The notes under the pieces: generated by a model
What the model saw: only the letters and a program-made list of their open reading frames with translations
Databases searched by the model: none
Told to the model about the DNA's origin: nothing
Shown here: positions 8,065 through 15,388 of the stretch, piece after piece
Layout of the letters: each line of letters starts with the position of its first letter
Position numbering within the stretch: position 1 is the first letter of the stretch
Made by a program: the position numbers and the translations under genes
Assembly (NCBI RefSeq): GCF_003515685.1
Contig: NZ_QWEG01000004.1
Location: 62,001 to 126,000, forward strand
Source of the DNA: Neobacillus notoginsengisoli
Lineage (GTDB): Bacteria > Bacillota > Bacilli > Bacillales > Cytobacillaceae
DNA length: 64,000 bases
Direction: 5' to 3'

Positions 8065-8997
8065 TTGAATAACAAAAGAAAAATCATCTTGGATTGTGAT
8101 CCTGGCCATGATGACGCGATTGCAATTATTTTAGCCGCTGCAAGGCCGGAATTGGAGATACTGGGAATTACAACTGTTTCAGGAAATGCGGAGATTGAAA
8201 AAACAACGGATAATGCGTTAAAAATATGTGATTTGGTTTCATTAAAAGATGTGATAGTTTCTAAGGGAGCAAGTGAACCGTTGATTCGTGTGCGGGAAAC
8301 GGCACCTGGCATTCATGGTGATTCCGGATTGGACGGGCCGGATCTCCCTGAACCATCCCGCAGCTGGAGTGATGAACATGGTGCAGACACCATTATTAGA
8401 CTTGTAAAAGAGTCGAAAGACCCGGTTACCATTTTGCCAACCGGACCATTAACAAATGTTGCCCTCGCTTTAGCGAAGGCACCGGAAATAAAGGATAATA
8501 TAGAAGAAATTGTCCTGATGGGCGGCGGGACATTTGGGAACTGGACACCTACGGCTGAATTTAATATTTGGGCAGACCCGGAAGCGGCAAAAAAAATATT
8601 TGATAGTGGCCTTCCAATTGCCGTGATGGGGCTGGATATCACACACCAGGCCTTGGCAACAAAAGACGTGATAAATCAAGTGAATCAAATTGATAATCAA
8701 GTTGCTAAAATCGTTGGAGAGTTACTTGTTTTCTTTGCTTCAACCTATAAAGAGATGTTCGATTTTGATGGAGCGCCTGTACACGATGTGTTAACGGTTG
8801 CCTATTGTGTCGCACCGGAATTATTTAAGATGAAAGAGGTAAATATTACGGTCGAAACGAAAGGCGAGTTTACAGCGGGAACGACTTCAGTCGATCTTCA
8901 TGGAGTTACGGGCAGAGAAGTGAACGCCAAGTTCGGATTGGAACTGGATGTAGATGGTTTCTGGAAGCTCATGATTGACGCGCTTAAAAAGTATTAA
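8065..8997 (+). CDS. Inosine-uridine preferring nucleoside hydrolase
   Basis: A 310-residue IUNH-family hydrolase that cleaves the N-glycosidic bond of ribonucleosides to base and ribose. The calcium-binding N-terminus reads ILDCDPGHDDAIAI. Further family motifs are LPTGPLTNVALAL, VLMGGGTFG, EFNIWADPEAA and the late PVHDVLTVAY. The TTG start at 8065 was chosen because AGAGGTGA lies 6 bp upstream, 22 bp after the transporter stop. It complements PsuK/PsuG by handling N-nucleosides entering through the same transporter. Confidence 0.9.
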   Translation: MNNKRKIILDCDPGHDDAIAIILAAARPELEILGITTVSGNAEIEKTTDNALKICDLVSLKDVIVSKGASEPLIRVRETAPGIHGDSGLDGPDLPEPSRSWSDEHGADTIIRLVKESKDPVTILPTGPLTNVALALAKAPEIKDNIEEIVLMGGGTFGNWTPTAEFNIWADPEAAKKIFDSGLPIAVMGLDITHQALATKDVINQVNQIDNQVAKIVGELLVFFASTYKEMFDFDGAPVHDVLTVAYCVAPELFKMKEVNITVETKGEFTAGTTSVDLHGVTGREVNAKFGLELDVDGFWKLMIDALKKY

Positions 8998-9002
8998 ACA
9001 AT

Positions 9003-9038
9003 AAAAAGGCTGAAAACATTGATGTTTTCAGCCTTTTT
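9003..9038. terminator. Bidirectional terminator, nucleoside operon / DUF4023 gene
   Basis: AAAAAGGCTGAAAACAT and its exact complement form a 17-bp stem with a two-base loop. A/T runs lie on both sides, so it can serve both convergent genes. Confidence 0.9.
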
Positions 9039-9047
9039 TCTCATGTA

Positions 9048-9167
9048 TTAATGTTGCTTATTCGGAAGCTGGTCGCTCGGGTTTCCTTTTCCTTGACGCT
9101 TCTTGTTTTGCTTGTCTTTTCTTTGCTTTTCGTGAATCTTCTCAACGAACTCATGGGTGTTATCCAT
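9048..9167 (-). CDS. Small DUF4023-type protein, 39 residues
   Basis: An ATG at 9167 follows GGAGGGACAGGC on the minus strand and opens a 39-codon frame ending in TAA. The protein starts MDNTHEFVEKIHEKQRKDK and ends PSDQLPNKQH. It is very hydrophilic, Lys/Gln-rich and probably disordered. This matches the short DUF4023 family of Bacillaceae as I recall it (MxxTHEFVEKLHE... then PxxQLPxKQH). Function unknown. It is transcribed towards the shared terminator. Confidence 0.75.
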   Translation of the reverse strand: MDNTHEFVEKIHEKQRKDKQNKKRQGKGNPSDQLPNKQH

Positions 9168-9263
9168 GCCTGTCCCTCCTGGTTTTCATGTCCTGGAGTT
9201 AGTGTTGGCAATCACGTCCGAAACCATGTATGAATTTTTGCCAAAAGAAAAAGCCTTAAAGAA

Positions 9264-9890
9264 TTAAATAAACTCCACAACATCCCCTACAGGGAACCGT
9301 GTTGTCGGGCGGCCCGGCGCAGCGGCTTTGCCGAGTGCAATAAGGATAGTGGGAATGTAGCGGTCACCAATGTCAAATCGTTCCTTGAACAGTTCTTTAT
9401 TGTAGCCGCCCATTGGCACAGTGTCGTATCCGCGTGCTTTTGCAATAAGCATGAGCTGCATGGACACCAGGCCCGCATCGAACGTAGCGATATGTTCCCT
9501 AACCTCATGCGAAGCATTCTGATAGGTGCGGCTTGTGTTTTCAATCATGCGCTCCATTATCTTTTCTTCCATATAACCTGCTTCATAAGCGCTCCGGTAA
9601 ACATCCTCAATATTGTGATACATTTCGGCATCACCGAGGACGGCGATGACTGCAGAAGCCGTTTCCACCTGCTCCTGATTAAAGGCAATGCCGCGAAGTT
9701 CCTTTTTCACTTCCTCATCTGTAAAGACGAGAAACTTCCAAGGCTGCAGATTGTTGGATGAAGGAGCAAGAGTTGCTTCTTGCAAAATATCAATGATTTC
9801 ATCGCGGGAAATTTTGAAAGAAGGATCATACTTCCGGACAGAGCGGCGCTCCTGAATGACCGAAGAAAGAGTTTGTTCTGAGACAATCAT
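9264..9890 (-). CDS. Nitroreductase-family FMN oxidoreductase
   Basis: A 208-residue nitroreductase-fold protein resembling YodC/YfkO types, expected to reduce nitro or quinone compounds with NAD(P)H using bound FMN. ERRSVRKYDPSF near the N-terminus is the FMN-phosphate-binding motif. ATLAPSSNNLQPWKFLV is the second family signature, and DTVPMGGYN and RPTTRFPVGDVVEF lie at the C-terminal end. The ATG has GGAGGTATATA upstream. It stands alone, with its own upstream region and a terminator belonging to the next gene upstream. Substrate unknown. Confidence 0.85.
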   Translation of the reverse strand: MIVSEQTLSSVIQERRSVRKYDPSFKISRDEIIDILQEATLAPSSNNLQPWKFLVFTDEEVKKELRGIAFNQEQVETASAVIAVLGDAEMYHNIEDVYRSAYEAGYMEEKIMERMIENTSRTYQNASHEVREHIATFDAGLVSMQLMLIAKARGYDTVPMGGYNKELFKERFDIGDRYIPTILIALGKAAAPGRPTTRFPVGDVVEFI

Positions 9891-9993
9891 GCTGTATATA
9901 CCTCCAAACTAGTTACAAAAAGTAAGCTGTAATGAACAGGGTAGCGTTTTAAAGAGGAATATGTCAAATGATGAGGCTTGACGCCTTCAGCAA

Positions 9994-10033
9994 GAAAAAC
10001 ACCTTTCCCCATTGCTAGGGAAAGGTGTTTTCT
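9994..10033 (-). terminator. Terminator of the 10121-10576 gene
   Basis: AACACCTTTCCC and GGGAAAGGTGTT pair as a 12-bp stem with an 8-nt loop. On the minus strand the stem is followed by TTTTTCTT, so it ends the upstream minus-strand gene. Confidence 0.8.
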
Positions 10034-10120
10034 ATTTTACCTCTATCTAGTGTACGAAGAGGAAAAATGAACTTTATAATGAATTCAATCAAACGTTCGA
10101 TTAAATTGTATTTCTACCTA

Positions 10121-10576
10121 CTACCTAACCTCTATCACAAACGCGTACCCCGAGGAGCCACGTTCCCAGCTCCCGTGAATGCTGTAAACGTAAATTCCTT
10201 TTTCATCAGGTGCTGTGAAGATGTTGCCGTTCAGTGTGGCTCGTTCAGCATCGATGTCGCTGACCCAGCGGCTGATACCGACTGAGTCTTTAAGCGGGAC
10301 TTTTTTGAAAGCAATTTTCACTTCTTCCCCGGGGGAGACGACAATTGGCTTCAGGTTGTGGTGCTTGACGAGCTCTGGCGGGGAAATAGTGTCTTCACAC
10401 TTCGAGTGAATAATTCCCTCCCAGCAAAAAGAGGCTCTTGCCGCGGTCATATGCTGGTTACCCGCAGACACGGCGAGTGTCGGCGGTCCAACCGGGATTA
10501 ACGTCAGAATCAAATAAATCCCCGTCACCAAAGACAAAAATATCACAACTTCTTTCAACAGCCTTTCCACTTCCAT
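10121..10576 (-). CDS. Membrane-anchored hypothetical protein
   Basis: 151 residues. A single hydrophobic segment at about 8-32 (VVIFLSLVTGIYLILTLIPVG) is followed by an extracytoplasmic domain. The domain carries a CWEGIIHSKCEDTISPPELV motif (two Cys nine residues apart, possible disulfide) and ends GSWERGSSGYAFVIEVR. Similar proteins with a CW...C...SPxxLxK motif occur in Bacillus, but I do not know a function. A likely stress or envelope protein of the outer face of the membrane. Monocistronic with its own terminator. Confidence 0.6.
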   Translation of the reverse strand: MEVERLLKEVVIFLSLVTGIYLILTLIPVGPPTLAVSAGNQHMTAARASFCWEGIIHSKCEDTISPPELVKHHNLKPIVVSPGEEVKIAFKKVPLKDSVGISRWVSDIDAERATLNGNIFTAPDEKGIYVYSIHGSWERGSSGYAFVIEVR

Positions 10577-10645
10577 CCCCCCGGATGATTTTGTTGTTAT
10601 CTATTAGACGGATGAACGGCTGGAAAGTTGCTAAAGAATTTCCTG

Positions 10646-10783
10646 TTATTCGCAAAAATTTCTTTCGTTTTCCTCTCTAAGCCTTCGGACTTCATCCTCC
10701 AAATAGCGCAACCGAATGTTAATACGATAGAAGATGGGCATATAGGCAACGATGATAATAATTAAAAAAACAATCCAATTCAA
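10646..10783 (-). CDS. Small single-pass membrane protein, 45 residues
   Basis: A TTG at 10783 follows AGGGGGAGCCAAA on the minus strand and opens 45 codons ending in TAA. The protein has a hydrophobic N-terminal helix (about residues 3-18, IVFLIIIIVAYMPIF) and then a charged helix (LRYLEDEVRRLREENE) with coiled-coil heptad character. This layout resembles small membrane adaptors. No known family was recognised. Support comes from the ribosome site and the clean TM plus coiled-coil structure. Confidence 0.55.
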   Translation of the reverse strand: MNWIVFLIIIIVAYMPIFYRINIRLRYLEDEVRRLREENERNFCE

Positions 10784-10851
10784 TTTGGCTCCCCCTCAAC
10801 CTGTACAGAATAACTTAACTATATCTCAGCATTTTTCTTTTTTGCAAAAGA

Positions 10852-10885
10852 AAACAGCCCTGGGGGTGGAACTCCAGGACTGTTT
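10852..10885 (-). terminator. Terminator of the sigma-PadR-SEDS operon
   Basis: AAACAGCCCTGG and CCAGGACTGTTT form a stem with one mismatch and a 10-nt loop. TTTTCTTTT follows on the minus strand. The stem overlaps the stop codon of the SEDS gene. Confidence 0.75.
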
Positions 10886-12173
10886 ACTGCAAAGGCTTCG
10901 CTGGCGCGGCGCTATGGACAGGCAAATCTTTTCTCCGGTACACACTTAAGACAAGCCCGACAATGAATGCGTTAATCAATGTCGGCATGAGTCCGTAGCT
11001 GATAAACGGCAGTGAAACAGAGGTGAGGGGAAGGAGGCCGATTGACATCCCGATATTATAGAAAACTTGTGCTGAGAAGAGGGCGACGGCCCCGGTCACG
11101 AGCATTTTTCCGAAAGAATCATGAATCATGGTTAAGATGAATGCCATCCTGATTGCCAAAAATAGCAGAGTGGCCAATAGAATTGCCGCGAAAAGCCAGC
11201 CCGCATAGTGTGTGATGGAAACGAAAGCCATGTCAGTGTGGCCTTCAGGCAGAAAATCCCCATGCTCCCGCTGGCCGAACCAGCCTGCGGAAGATAAGGC
11301 CTTCCGAAGATGTAGATACAGATAACCGAACCCTTCGGAGTCCCTTTCCGGGTAAAGGAAGGCAGTAAAACGCATCTTTACATAATTTTTCATTTGAATA
11401 TAATACCCGGTTGACATGATGGTGATCATCGCAGTTAAAATCGCGGCCGTTTTTGCAAAAGAGAACGTTCTTGAAAGTCTCCTGGCAAGCATGGCCAAAA
11501 CGATGACAATATATAAGATAATCGTTGGAAGCATACTGACCGGAATCAGGATGATGAGGGAGATGAAAAATAATAGGGCTAATTGCCAAAGCCTCATCCG
11601 GTTATTTTCGAAAAATGATGCCCATGCCAAAAACAGAAACGGCAAGGCCATCGTACTTTCAATCCTTACAGGACCGATAGCCAGATATGGCATTCCCATA
11701 ATATACCTGCTCGCCAAGAATTGGAGAGCCAATAGAATGGATATTCCCAAGCCGAAATAAACAAAGCCATATTTTTTCAGAATCCGGTAATTGACGAGCA
11801 TCAAGCCTAGGGCCACCGCGGCGCCAATGAGGATAGTCAGCATTTTTTTGACGGCATAGTGTGGGATTGAAATATAACCGGCTGGTATAAGTGACAGAAA
11901 ACCAAAGCACAGGGCAAGCCCCAATAGGATAATCATCAGCCAATCAACTTGCGGACGGTAGAGCTTGTCAAATTGCATGCCGAGCTGAATCGGGCTGCCC
12001 ATTTGCTTAACAGCTTGTTTCTCGGCATCTTCATCAGACATTCCTTTTTGCGCCCATTCTTCCGTCGAACATTTAATGTGATAGGCGAGTTCGTCCTTAA
12101 CGAGCCTTTTTGCTTCATTGGACTTTATGTGTTTAACGACTTCTTGAATGAAGGAATTTTTTTCATGTCCCAC
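10884..12173 (-). CDS. FtsW/RodA/SpoVE (SEDS) family protein with N-terminal HAAS-like domain
   Basis: 429 residues. Positions ~1-75 form a soluble helical domain like the permease-prefix/HAAS modules found beside PadR regulators (LAYHIKCSTEEWAQKGMSDEDAEKQAV). About ten TM helices follow. The SEDS family polymerises lipid II into glycan strands. The EGHTDMAFVSITHYAGW loop corresponds to the usual S/HTDFIFAVIGEE: the catalytic-loop Asp is kept but the GEE part is replaced. GLLPLTSVSLPFISYG matches the second signature. The GTG start follows GGGAGGAAATACAA. It overlaps the PadR gene by 11 bp. Possibly a stress-induced peptidoglycan polymerase under its own sigma factor. Confidence 0.8.
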   Translation of the reverse strand: MGHEKNSFIQEVVKHIKSNEAKRLVKDELAYHIKCSTEEWAQKGMSDEDAEKQAVKQMGSPIQLGMQFDKLYRPQVDWLMIILLGLALCFGFLSLIPAGYISIPHYAVKKMLTILIGAAVALGLMLVNYRILKKYGFVYFGLGISILLALQFLASRYIMGMPYLAIGPVRIESTMALPFLFLAWASFFENNRMRLWQLALLFFISLIILIPVSMLPTIILYIVIVLAMLARRLSRTFSFAKTAAILTAMITIMSTGYYIQMKNYVKMRFTAFLYPERDSEGFGYLYLHLRKALSSAGWFGQREHGDFLPEGHTDMAFVSITHYAGWLFAAILLATLLFLAIRMAFILTMIHDSFGKMLVTGAVALFSAQVFYNIGMSIGLLPLTSVSLPFISYGLMPTLINAFIVGLVLSVYRRKDLPVHSAAPAKPLQ

Positions 12174-12582
12174 TTGTATTTCCTCCCAGTAGCTCGGTTA
12201 GGCCTAGGCGGTTAGAGGCAGCCCGCCTTTCGTTTTTTGCGAGAAATTTCTTTCCCTTGTCTGCCAGTCTGTAATATTTCACTCCGGATTCCCAGTTAGG
12301 GAAAATCAACCTGTTTTTCTCGAGTTGGTGGAGGATTGTGTAAAGGGATCCTTCGTTTTCGACGAAACGCTTCATGCCACGAGCTTCTAGCAGTTTTACG
12401 AGCCCAAAGCCAGTCCGTTCCTGAACAAGAAGCTGCAAGATAGCCATTGTGGTGTCTTCGTCACTCTCAAATGAAGTTTTCACTTTTTTCTTGATTTCTT
12501 TTTGAAGATCTTCTGTAAAAACGAGATCCGCGAAAGTATTCTTTTTCATTGATGTACGCAGCTTTTTCAATCGATCTTCCAT
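12163..12582 (-). CDS. PadR-family transcriptional regulator
   Basis: 139 residues with a PadR winged helix: ILQLLVQERTGFGLVKLLEARG, then ENEGSLYTILHQLEKNRLI and YYRLADKGKKFL in the wing. Residues 1-45 form a charged extension before the HTH. It sits between the ECF sigma gene (4-bp gap) and the SEDS gene (11-bp overlap), so all three are one operon. HAAS-domain proteins commonly pair with PadR regulators, so it probably controls or is controlled through the SEDS protein. The ATG has GGAGGG upstream. Confidence 0.85.
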   Translation of the reverse strand: MEDRLKKLRTSMKKNTFADLVFTEDLQKEIKKKVKTSFESDEDTTMAILQLLVQERTGFGLVKLLEARGMKRFVENEGSLYTILHQLEKNRLIFPNWESGVKYYRLADKGKKFLAKNERRAASNRLGLTELLGGNTSGT

Positions 12583-12586
12583 TGAT

Positions 12587-13120
12587 TCAGCCCTCCAGTA
12601 GTTCCTTTAGTAGATCCTTTGCCCGCTTCAGCCGGGTTTTGACTGTGTTTTGGTTCAGGCCAATTAAGTCAGCAATCTCCTTTACCATCAAGTCTTCAAA
12701 GTAAAAAAGGTAAATAACTTCCCTGTACATGACAGGCAGCTTCATCACCGCCGCTGCCAGCTGGGCATCCTCATCCTTTTTAATGACTTCATGTTCAACC
12801 GTATTTGTACTGCAGCGTGTTGCATAAGGTTCATTTTCTGAAACAACGACATTGTTGTTATACCAGCTTTTTAGATAATCCTTGCTCGTATTAATGGCGA
12901 TTCTCCACAGCCAAGTCCTCAACGAAGCCCGCCCTTTATATGTATGAAGAGACTTATAACATTTAATGAAAATCTCCTGGGTTAAATCCTCTGCGACGGC
13001 CTTGTTCTTCACATAGGAAAAAACAAGCTGCAGGATTTCCTGCCCGTACAAAGTCATTAATTGATCAATCATTTCTTCTCTTTCTTGCAAAATAAGCCCA
13101 TCAACCGCATATCCCTTCAA
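12587..13120 (-). CDS. ECF RNA polymerase sigma factor
   Basis: 177 residues with sigma region 2 (LVFSYVKNKAVAEDLTQEIF, then YKGRASLRTWLWRIAIN) and region 4 (LPVMYREVIYLFYFEDL, then NTVKTRLKRAKDLL). The TTG start was chosen because GGGAGGGAAGAGGG precedes it. It is the first gene of sigma-PadR-SEDS. No anti-sigma gene is adjacent, so the PadR or HAAS protein may take that role. A matching ECF promoter lies directly upstream, suggesting autoregulation. Confidence 0.88.
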   Translation of the reverse strand: MKGYAVDGLILQEREEMIDQLMTLYGQEILQLVFSYVKNKAVAEDLTQEIFIKCYKSLHTYKGRASLRTWLWRIAINTSKDYLKSWYNNNVVVSENEPYATRCSTNTVEHEVIKKDEDAQLAAAVMKLPVMYREVIYLFYFEDLMVKEIADLIGLNQNTVKTRLKRAKDLLKELLEG

Positions 13121-13146
13121 CCCTCTTCCCTCCCGTTCAATAATTA

Positions 13147-13173
13147 GACGACCATTCCCGCGGAAAGGTTTGT
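13147..13173 (-). promoter_or_regulatory. ECF-type promoter of the sigma-PadR-SEDS operon
   Basis: On the minus strand ACAAAC (13173-13168) and CGTC (13150-13147) are separated by 17 bp. This is the AAC / CGTC spacing of Bacillus extracytoplasmic-function promoters. It lies about 27 bp before the sigma start codon. Confidence 0.65.
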
Positions 13174-13218
13174 GTAAAAGAAAGTATATTTTTATTTAAG
13201 GCAGCAAAAAAGATTTGG

Positions 13219-13412
13219 CAGCCGTTCCTTCGGTTACTAAAGGAAGGTTTAGTGCCCGGACAGCTACTTTCAGAACAGCCTTCGATTAATAAAGGCGGAC
13301 TTATTCATTGAACAGCTACTGGCAGCAGAGCCTTCGATTAATAAAGGAAGCTTTAGTGTACGAACAGCATCGGTTAGCCGCCGCTTTGGTCACTAAAGCA
13401 CGTGGCAAGCGC
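13219..13412. repeat. Tandem array 5: four degenerate 52-bp units
   Basis: The TAAAGG/TAAAGC core recurs at 13238, 13290, 13342 and 13394, and CAGC(A/T) at 13261, 13313 and 13365, exactly 52 bp apart. The first unit contains the tight palindrome ACTAAA-ggaagg-TTTAGT. Units share CCTTCGATTAATAAAGG in the middle. The sequence family differs from the other arrays. Together with a terminator and a hairpin it fills the 13174-13643 gap; no gene was seen there. Confidence 0.8.
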
Positions 13413-13432
13413 GTCCAGAAAAGGACAAAAAA

Positions 13433-13460
13433 AATCCCCCTTCCAAAAGGAAGAGGGATT
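13433..13460 (-). terminator. Terminator downstream of the DIP1984-like gene
   Basis: AATCCCCCTTCC-aaaa-GGAAGAGGGATT is a stem with one mismatch. On the minus strand it is followed by a run of eight T. Confidence 0.7.
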
Positions 13461-13614
13461 CACGGAAGGAGCAAAAATGAACTAAAATTTAGCCATCAGC
13501 CGCCATTGCCATAGTTGGTCATCGGTCAAGAGTGACAGTGTGATAGGGAATCGGTCATCGGTTTGCCTTTTGCCATCACAAAATACCAATTGTATCTGGG
13601 GCGCTCCTTCCGCG

Positions 13615-13643
13615 CCTTGAAGGGGAGTCTCACCCCTTCAAGG
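13615..13643. other. Perfect 11-bp hairpin abutting a stop codon
   Basis: CCTTGAAGGGG and CCCCTTCAAGG with a 7-nt loop end at the base next to the stop codon of the minus-strand gene. No T-run follows, so it may protect the mRNA 3' end rather than terminate. Confidence 0.5.
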
Positions 13644-14168
13644 TTAGAAATAATTATCAGCGTCGAAATCCAGTTCGATCGAATAGTTTTTCGCATTTAT
13701 CAGGTTGGAAAGTTTGTTGGCATGACGCTCCGCTTCCAGCCCTTTGACGCGGTATTCCTCAGGTTCGAAGAGCGCTACCTTCACGATAGAAATGTTCTCG
13801 CCATATGTATAAGGAAACTCTTCCTTCTGGGCTGCGCCGTACTCTTTATACTTTCGCGCTTTTGCCCGGAGCTGGGTCGCAAGCTCGATTGCTTCCACGA
13901 TCGGAAGCTCTTCATCATTGAAGATAACAGTGTTTTCGATATTGGCCGCATAGACCAATCTGTCCAAAATCCGCATGTCTTTACGGATAGCATCAAGGTC
14001 AAGCTCTACTTCCTTCAGCGTGCGGGGGAGCTTTGGCTTTTTCCCGCCTTTCTCCATTTCAACGAACGCAACCCGGTCCATTTCCTCTTCAATCTCATGA
14101 ACCCGTTTATTTAAGATACTTTTCAGTTTAACCGCTTCTGCGAGTGTTATTTTTGCCAAAATCCCCAA
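13644..14168 (-). CDS. Coiled-coil protein, DIP1984/septicolysin-like
   Basis: 174 residues, largely helical and strongly charged: LAEAVKLKSILNKRVHEIEEEMDRV, then LDLDAIRKDMRILDRLVYAANIENTV and LPIVEAIELATQLRAKARKYKEY. The order of a LAEAL-type start, a central IExxN motif, an ALxLR-like helix and an I/LDFD end resembles the DIP1984 family (septicolysin-related), whose role is not known to me. No signal peptide or TM is seen, so it is cytoplasmic. It is monocistronic, with a hairpin and a terminator downstream. Family assignment is tentative. Confidence 0.6.
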   Translation of the reverse strand: MGILAKITLAEAVKLKSILNKRVHEIEEEMDRVAFVEMEKGGKKPKLPRTLKEVELDLDAIRKDMRILDRLVYAANIENTVIFNDEELPIVEAIELATQLRAKARKYKEYGAAQKEEFPYTYGENISIVKVALFEPEEYRVKGLEAERHANKLSNLINAKNYSIELDFDADNYF

Positions 14169-14291
14169 CTCCCTCTTAATCAGGATTATTCAAGATTACC
14201 ATTATTTGAGATTGACATCAAATGAGAAGAAGGAATTTACCGGCAAAAAATGAATTAGTAATGAAAGAGAGGTATTTGAGGAGGAAGCGGT

Positions 14292-14756
14292 TTGCAAATC
14301 AGGCTTGCTGAAACGAAGGATATTGAACAGTTAATCAAAATGAGATGGGATTTTACGCTGGAGGATTACCCGTCCGCACAGGAAAAGAGTGATTATCATT
14401 CTTTTACTATGGAGTGCAAAAATTTTCTCGAACAGGCAATCAGCAGCGGCCAATGGTTTATCTGGGTCGCGGAGGAAGGAGAGCAGCTTGTTTCACATAT
14501 TTATATTGAACTCATCCAGAAAGTGCCGCGGCCTGGAAGGGTGACCGCACCTTTTGCATATATGACAAATGTGTATACAGTGAAGGAATATAGAGGCAAA
14601 GGGATTGGAAGTAAACTGATTTCCGTGGTCAATGACTGGGTGAAAGAAAATAAGTACGAATTTATTATCGTTTGGCTGAGTGAGGATGGCGTCCGATTTT
14701 ATGAGCGCAATGGATATGCCCGCTGCATAGAGCCGATGGAGTACTTTCCAAATTGA
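14292..14756 (+). CDS. GNAT-family N-acetyltransferase
   Basis: 154 residues with the GNAT fold that transfers an acetyl group from acetyl-CoA. MTNVYTVKEYRGKGIGSKLIS carries motif A (R-G-x-G-I-G) and YEFIIVWLSEDGVRFYERNGY is motif B ending in the usual FYxxxGY. The TTG start has GAGGAGG 7 bp upstream and the protein starts directly in the beta-1 strand (QIRLAETKDIEQLIKM). Acceptor substrate unknown. Confidence 0.87.
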   Translation: MQIRLAETKDIEQLIKMRWDFTLEDYPSAQEKSDYHSFTMECKNFLEQAISSGQWFIWVAEEGEQLVSHIYIELIQKVPRPGRVTAPFAYMTNVYTVKEYRGKGIGSKLISVVNDWVKENKYEFIIVWLSEDGVRFYERNGYARCIEPMEYFPN

Positions 14757-14814
14757 GTTTTGCCAGCAAGGGGCCTGACCGGCTCTTTTTTCTTTTGCAA
14801 AATGAAATTTCTTA

Positions 14815-14838
14815 AAACTTTTTAGCCGACTGGATGTC
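14815..14838 (+). promoter_or_regulatory. ECF-type promoter of the second sigma locus
   Basis: AAAC at 14815-14818, then 16 bp, then TGTC at 14835-14838, followed by TAA. This is close to the AAC / CGTC pattern of ECF promoters and lies 25 bp before the sigma start. Autoregulation is inferred. Confidence 0.5.
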
Positions 14839-14863
14839 TAATGTGTAGAAAGGGGGCGGACAG

Positions 14864-15388
14864 GTGGATAGCAGGGTGCGAATGGTGAAAGCAGCGATTA
14901 AGGGGGATGACGAGGCTTTCCTTGAAATGATGAAAGCTTACAAGATTGATTTATATAAAACAGCGCTCGCGTTTTTAAGGAATGAGGGAGATGCGCTTGA
15001 AGCGGTGCAGGAAGTGACGTTCCGCGCCTATAAAGGGATCCGTTCTGTCAGGGAGGCTTCGTACGTCAAGACTTGGCTCATCCGGATTATGATCAACTAT
15101 TGCAATGACGTTTTGAAAAAGAGGAAAAGGGTTGTGTTTGATGAAGTAATCCTTTATTCGGAAGGCCGGATCGAGAACCACGACGGGCTGGAAATTCGGG
15201 ATGCGATGAAGGGGCTGGATGACCGATCGCGCGAAATATTGGCGATGAAATATTTCCAGGACTTGAAAATTAGTGAGATTGCGACGGCGCTCAACCATCC
15301 TGAAGGAACGATTAAAACTTGGCTGAACAGAGCGTTAAAGGCGTTGCGGGAAAAACTTGGTGAGAATGGAGGAGGGTACCGTGTATAG
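14864..15388 (+). CDS. ECF RNA polymerase sigma factor
   Basis: 174 residues. Region 2 is LYKTALAFLRNEGDALEAVQEVTFRAYKGI with SYVKTWLIRIMINYCND. Region 4 is LDDRSREILAMKYFQDLKISEIATALN with EGTIKTWLNRALKALREKL. It resembles the SigV/SigM-type group linked to DUF4179 anti-sigma proteins. The GTG start follows AAAGGGGGCGGAC. The stop overlaps the next gene by 8 bp, so the sigma and its membrane partner are translationally coupled. Confidence 0.88.
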   Translation: MDSRVRMVKAAIKGDDEAFLEMMKAYKIDLYKTALAFLRNEGDALEAVQEVTFRAYKGIRSVREASYVKTWLIRIMINYCNDVLKKRKRVVFDEVILYSEGRIENHDGLEIRDAMKGLDDRSREILAMKYFQDLKISEIATALNHPEGTIKTWLNRALKALREKLGENGGGYRV

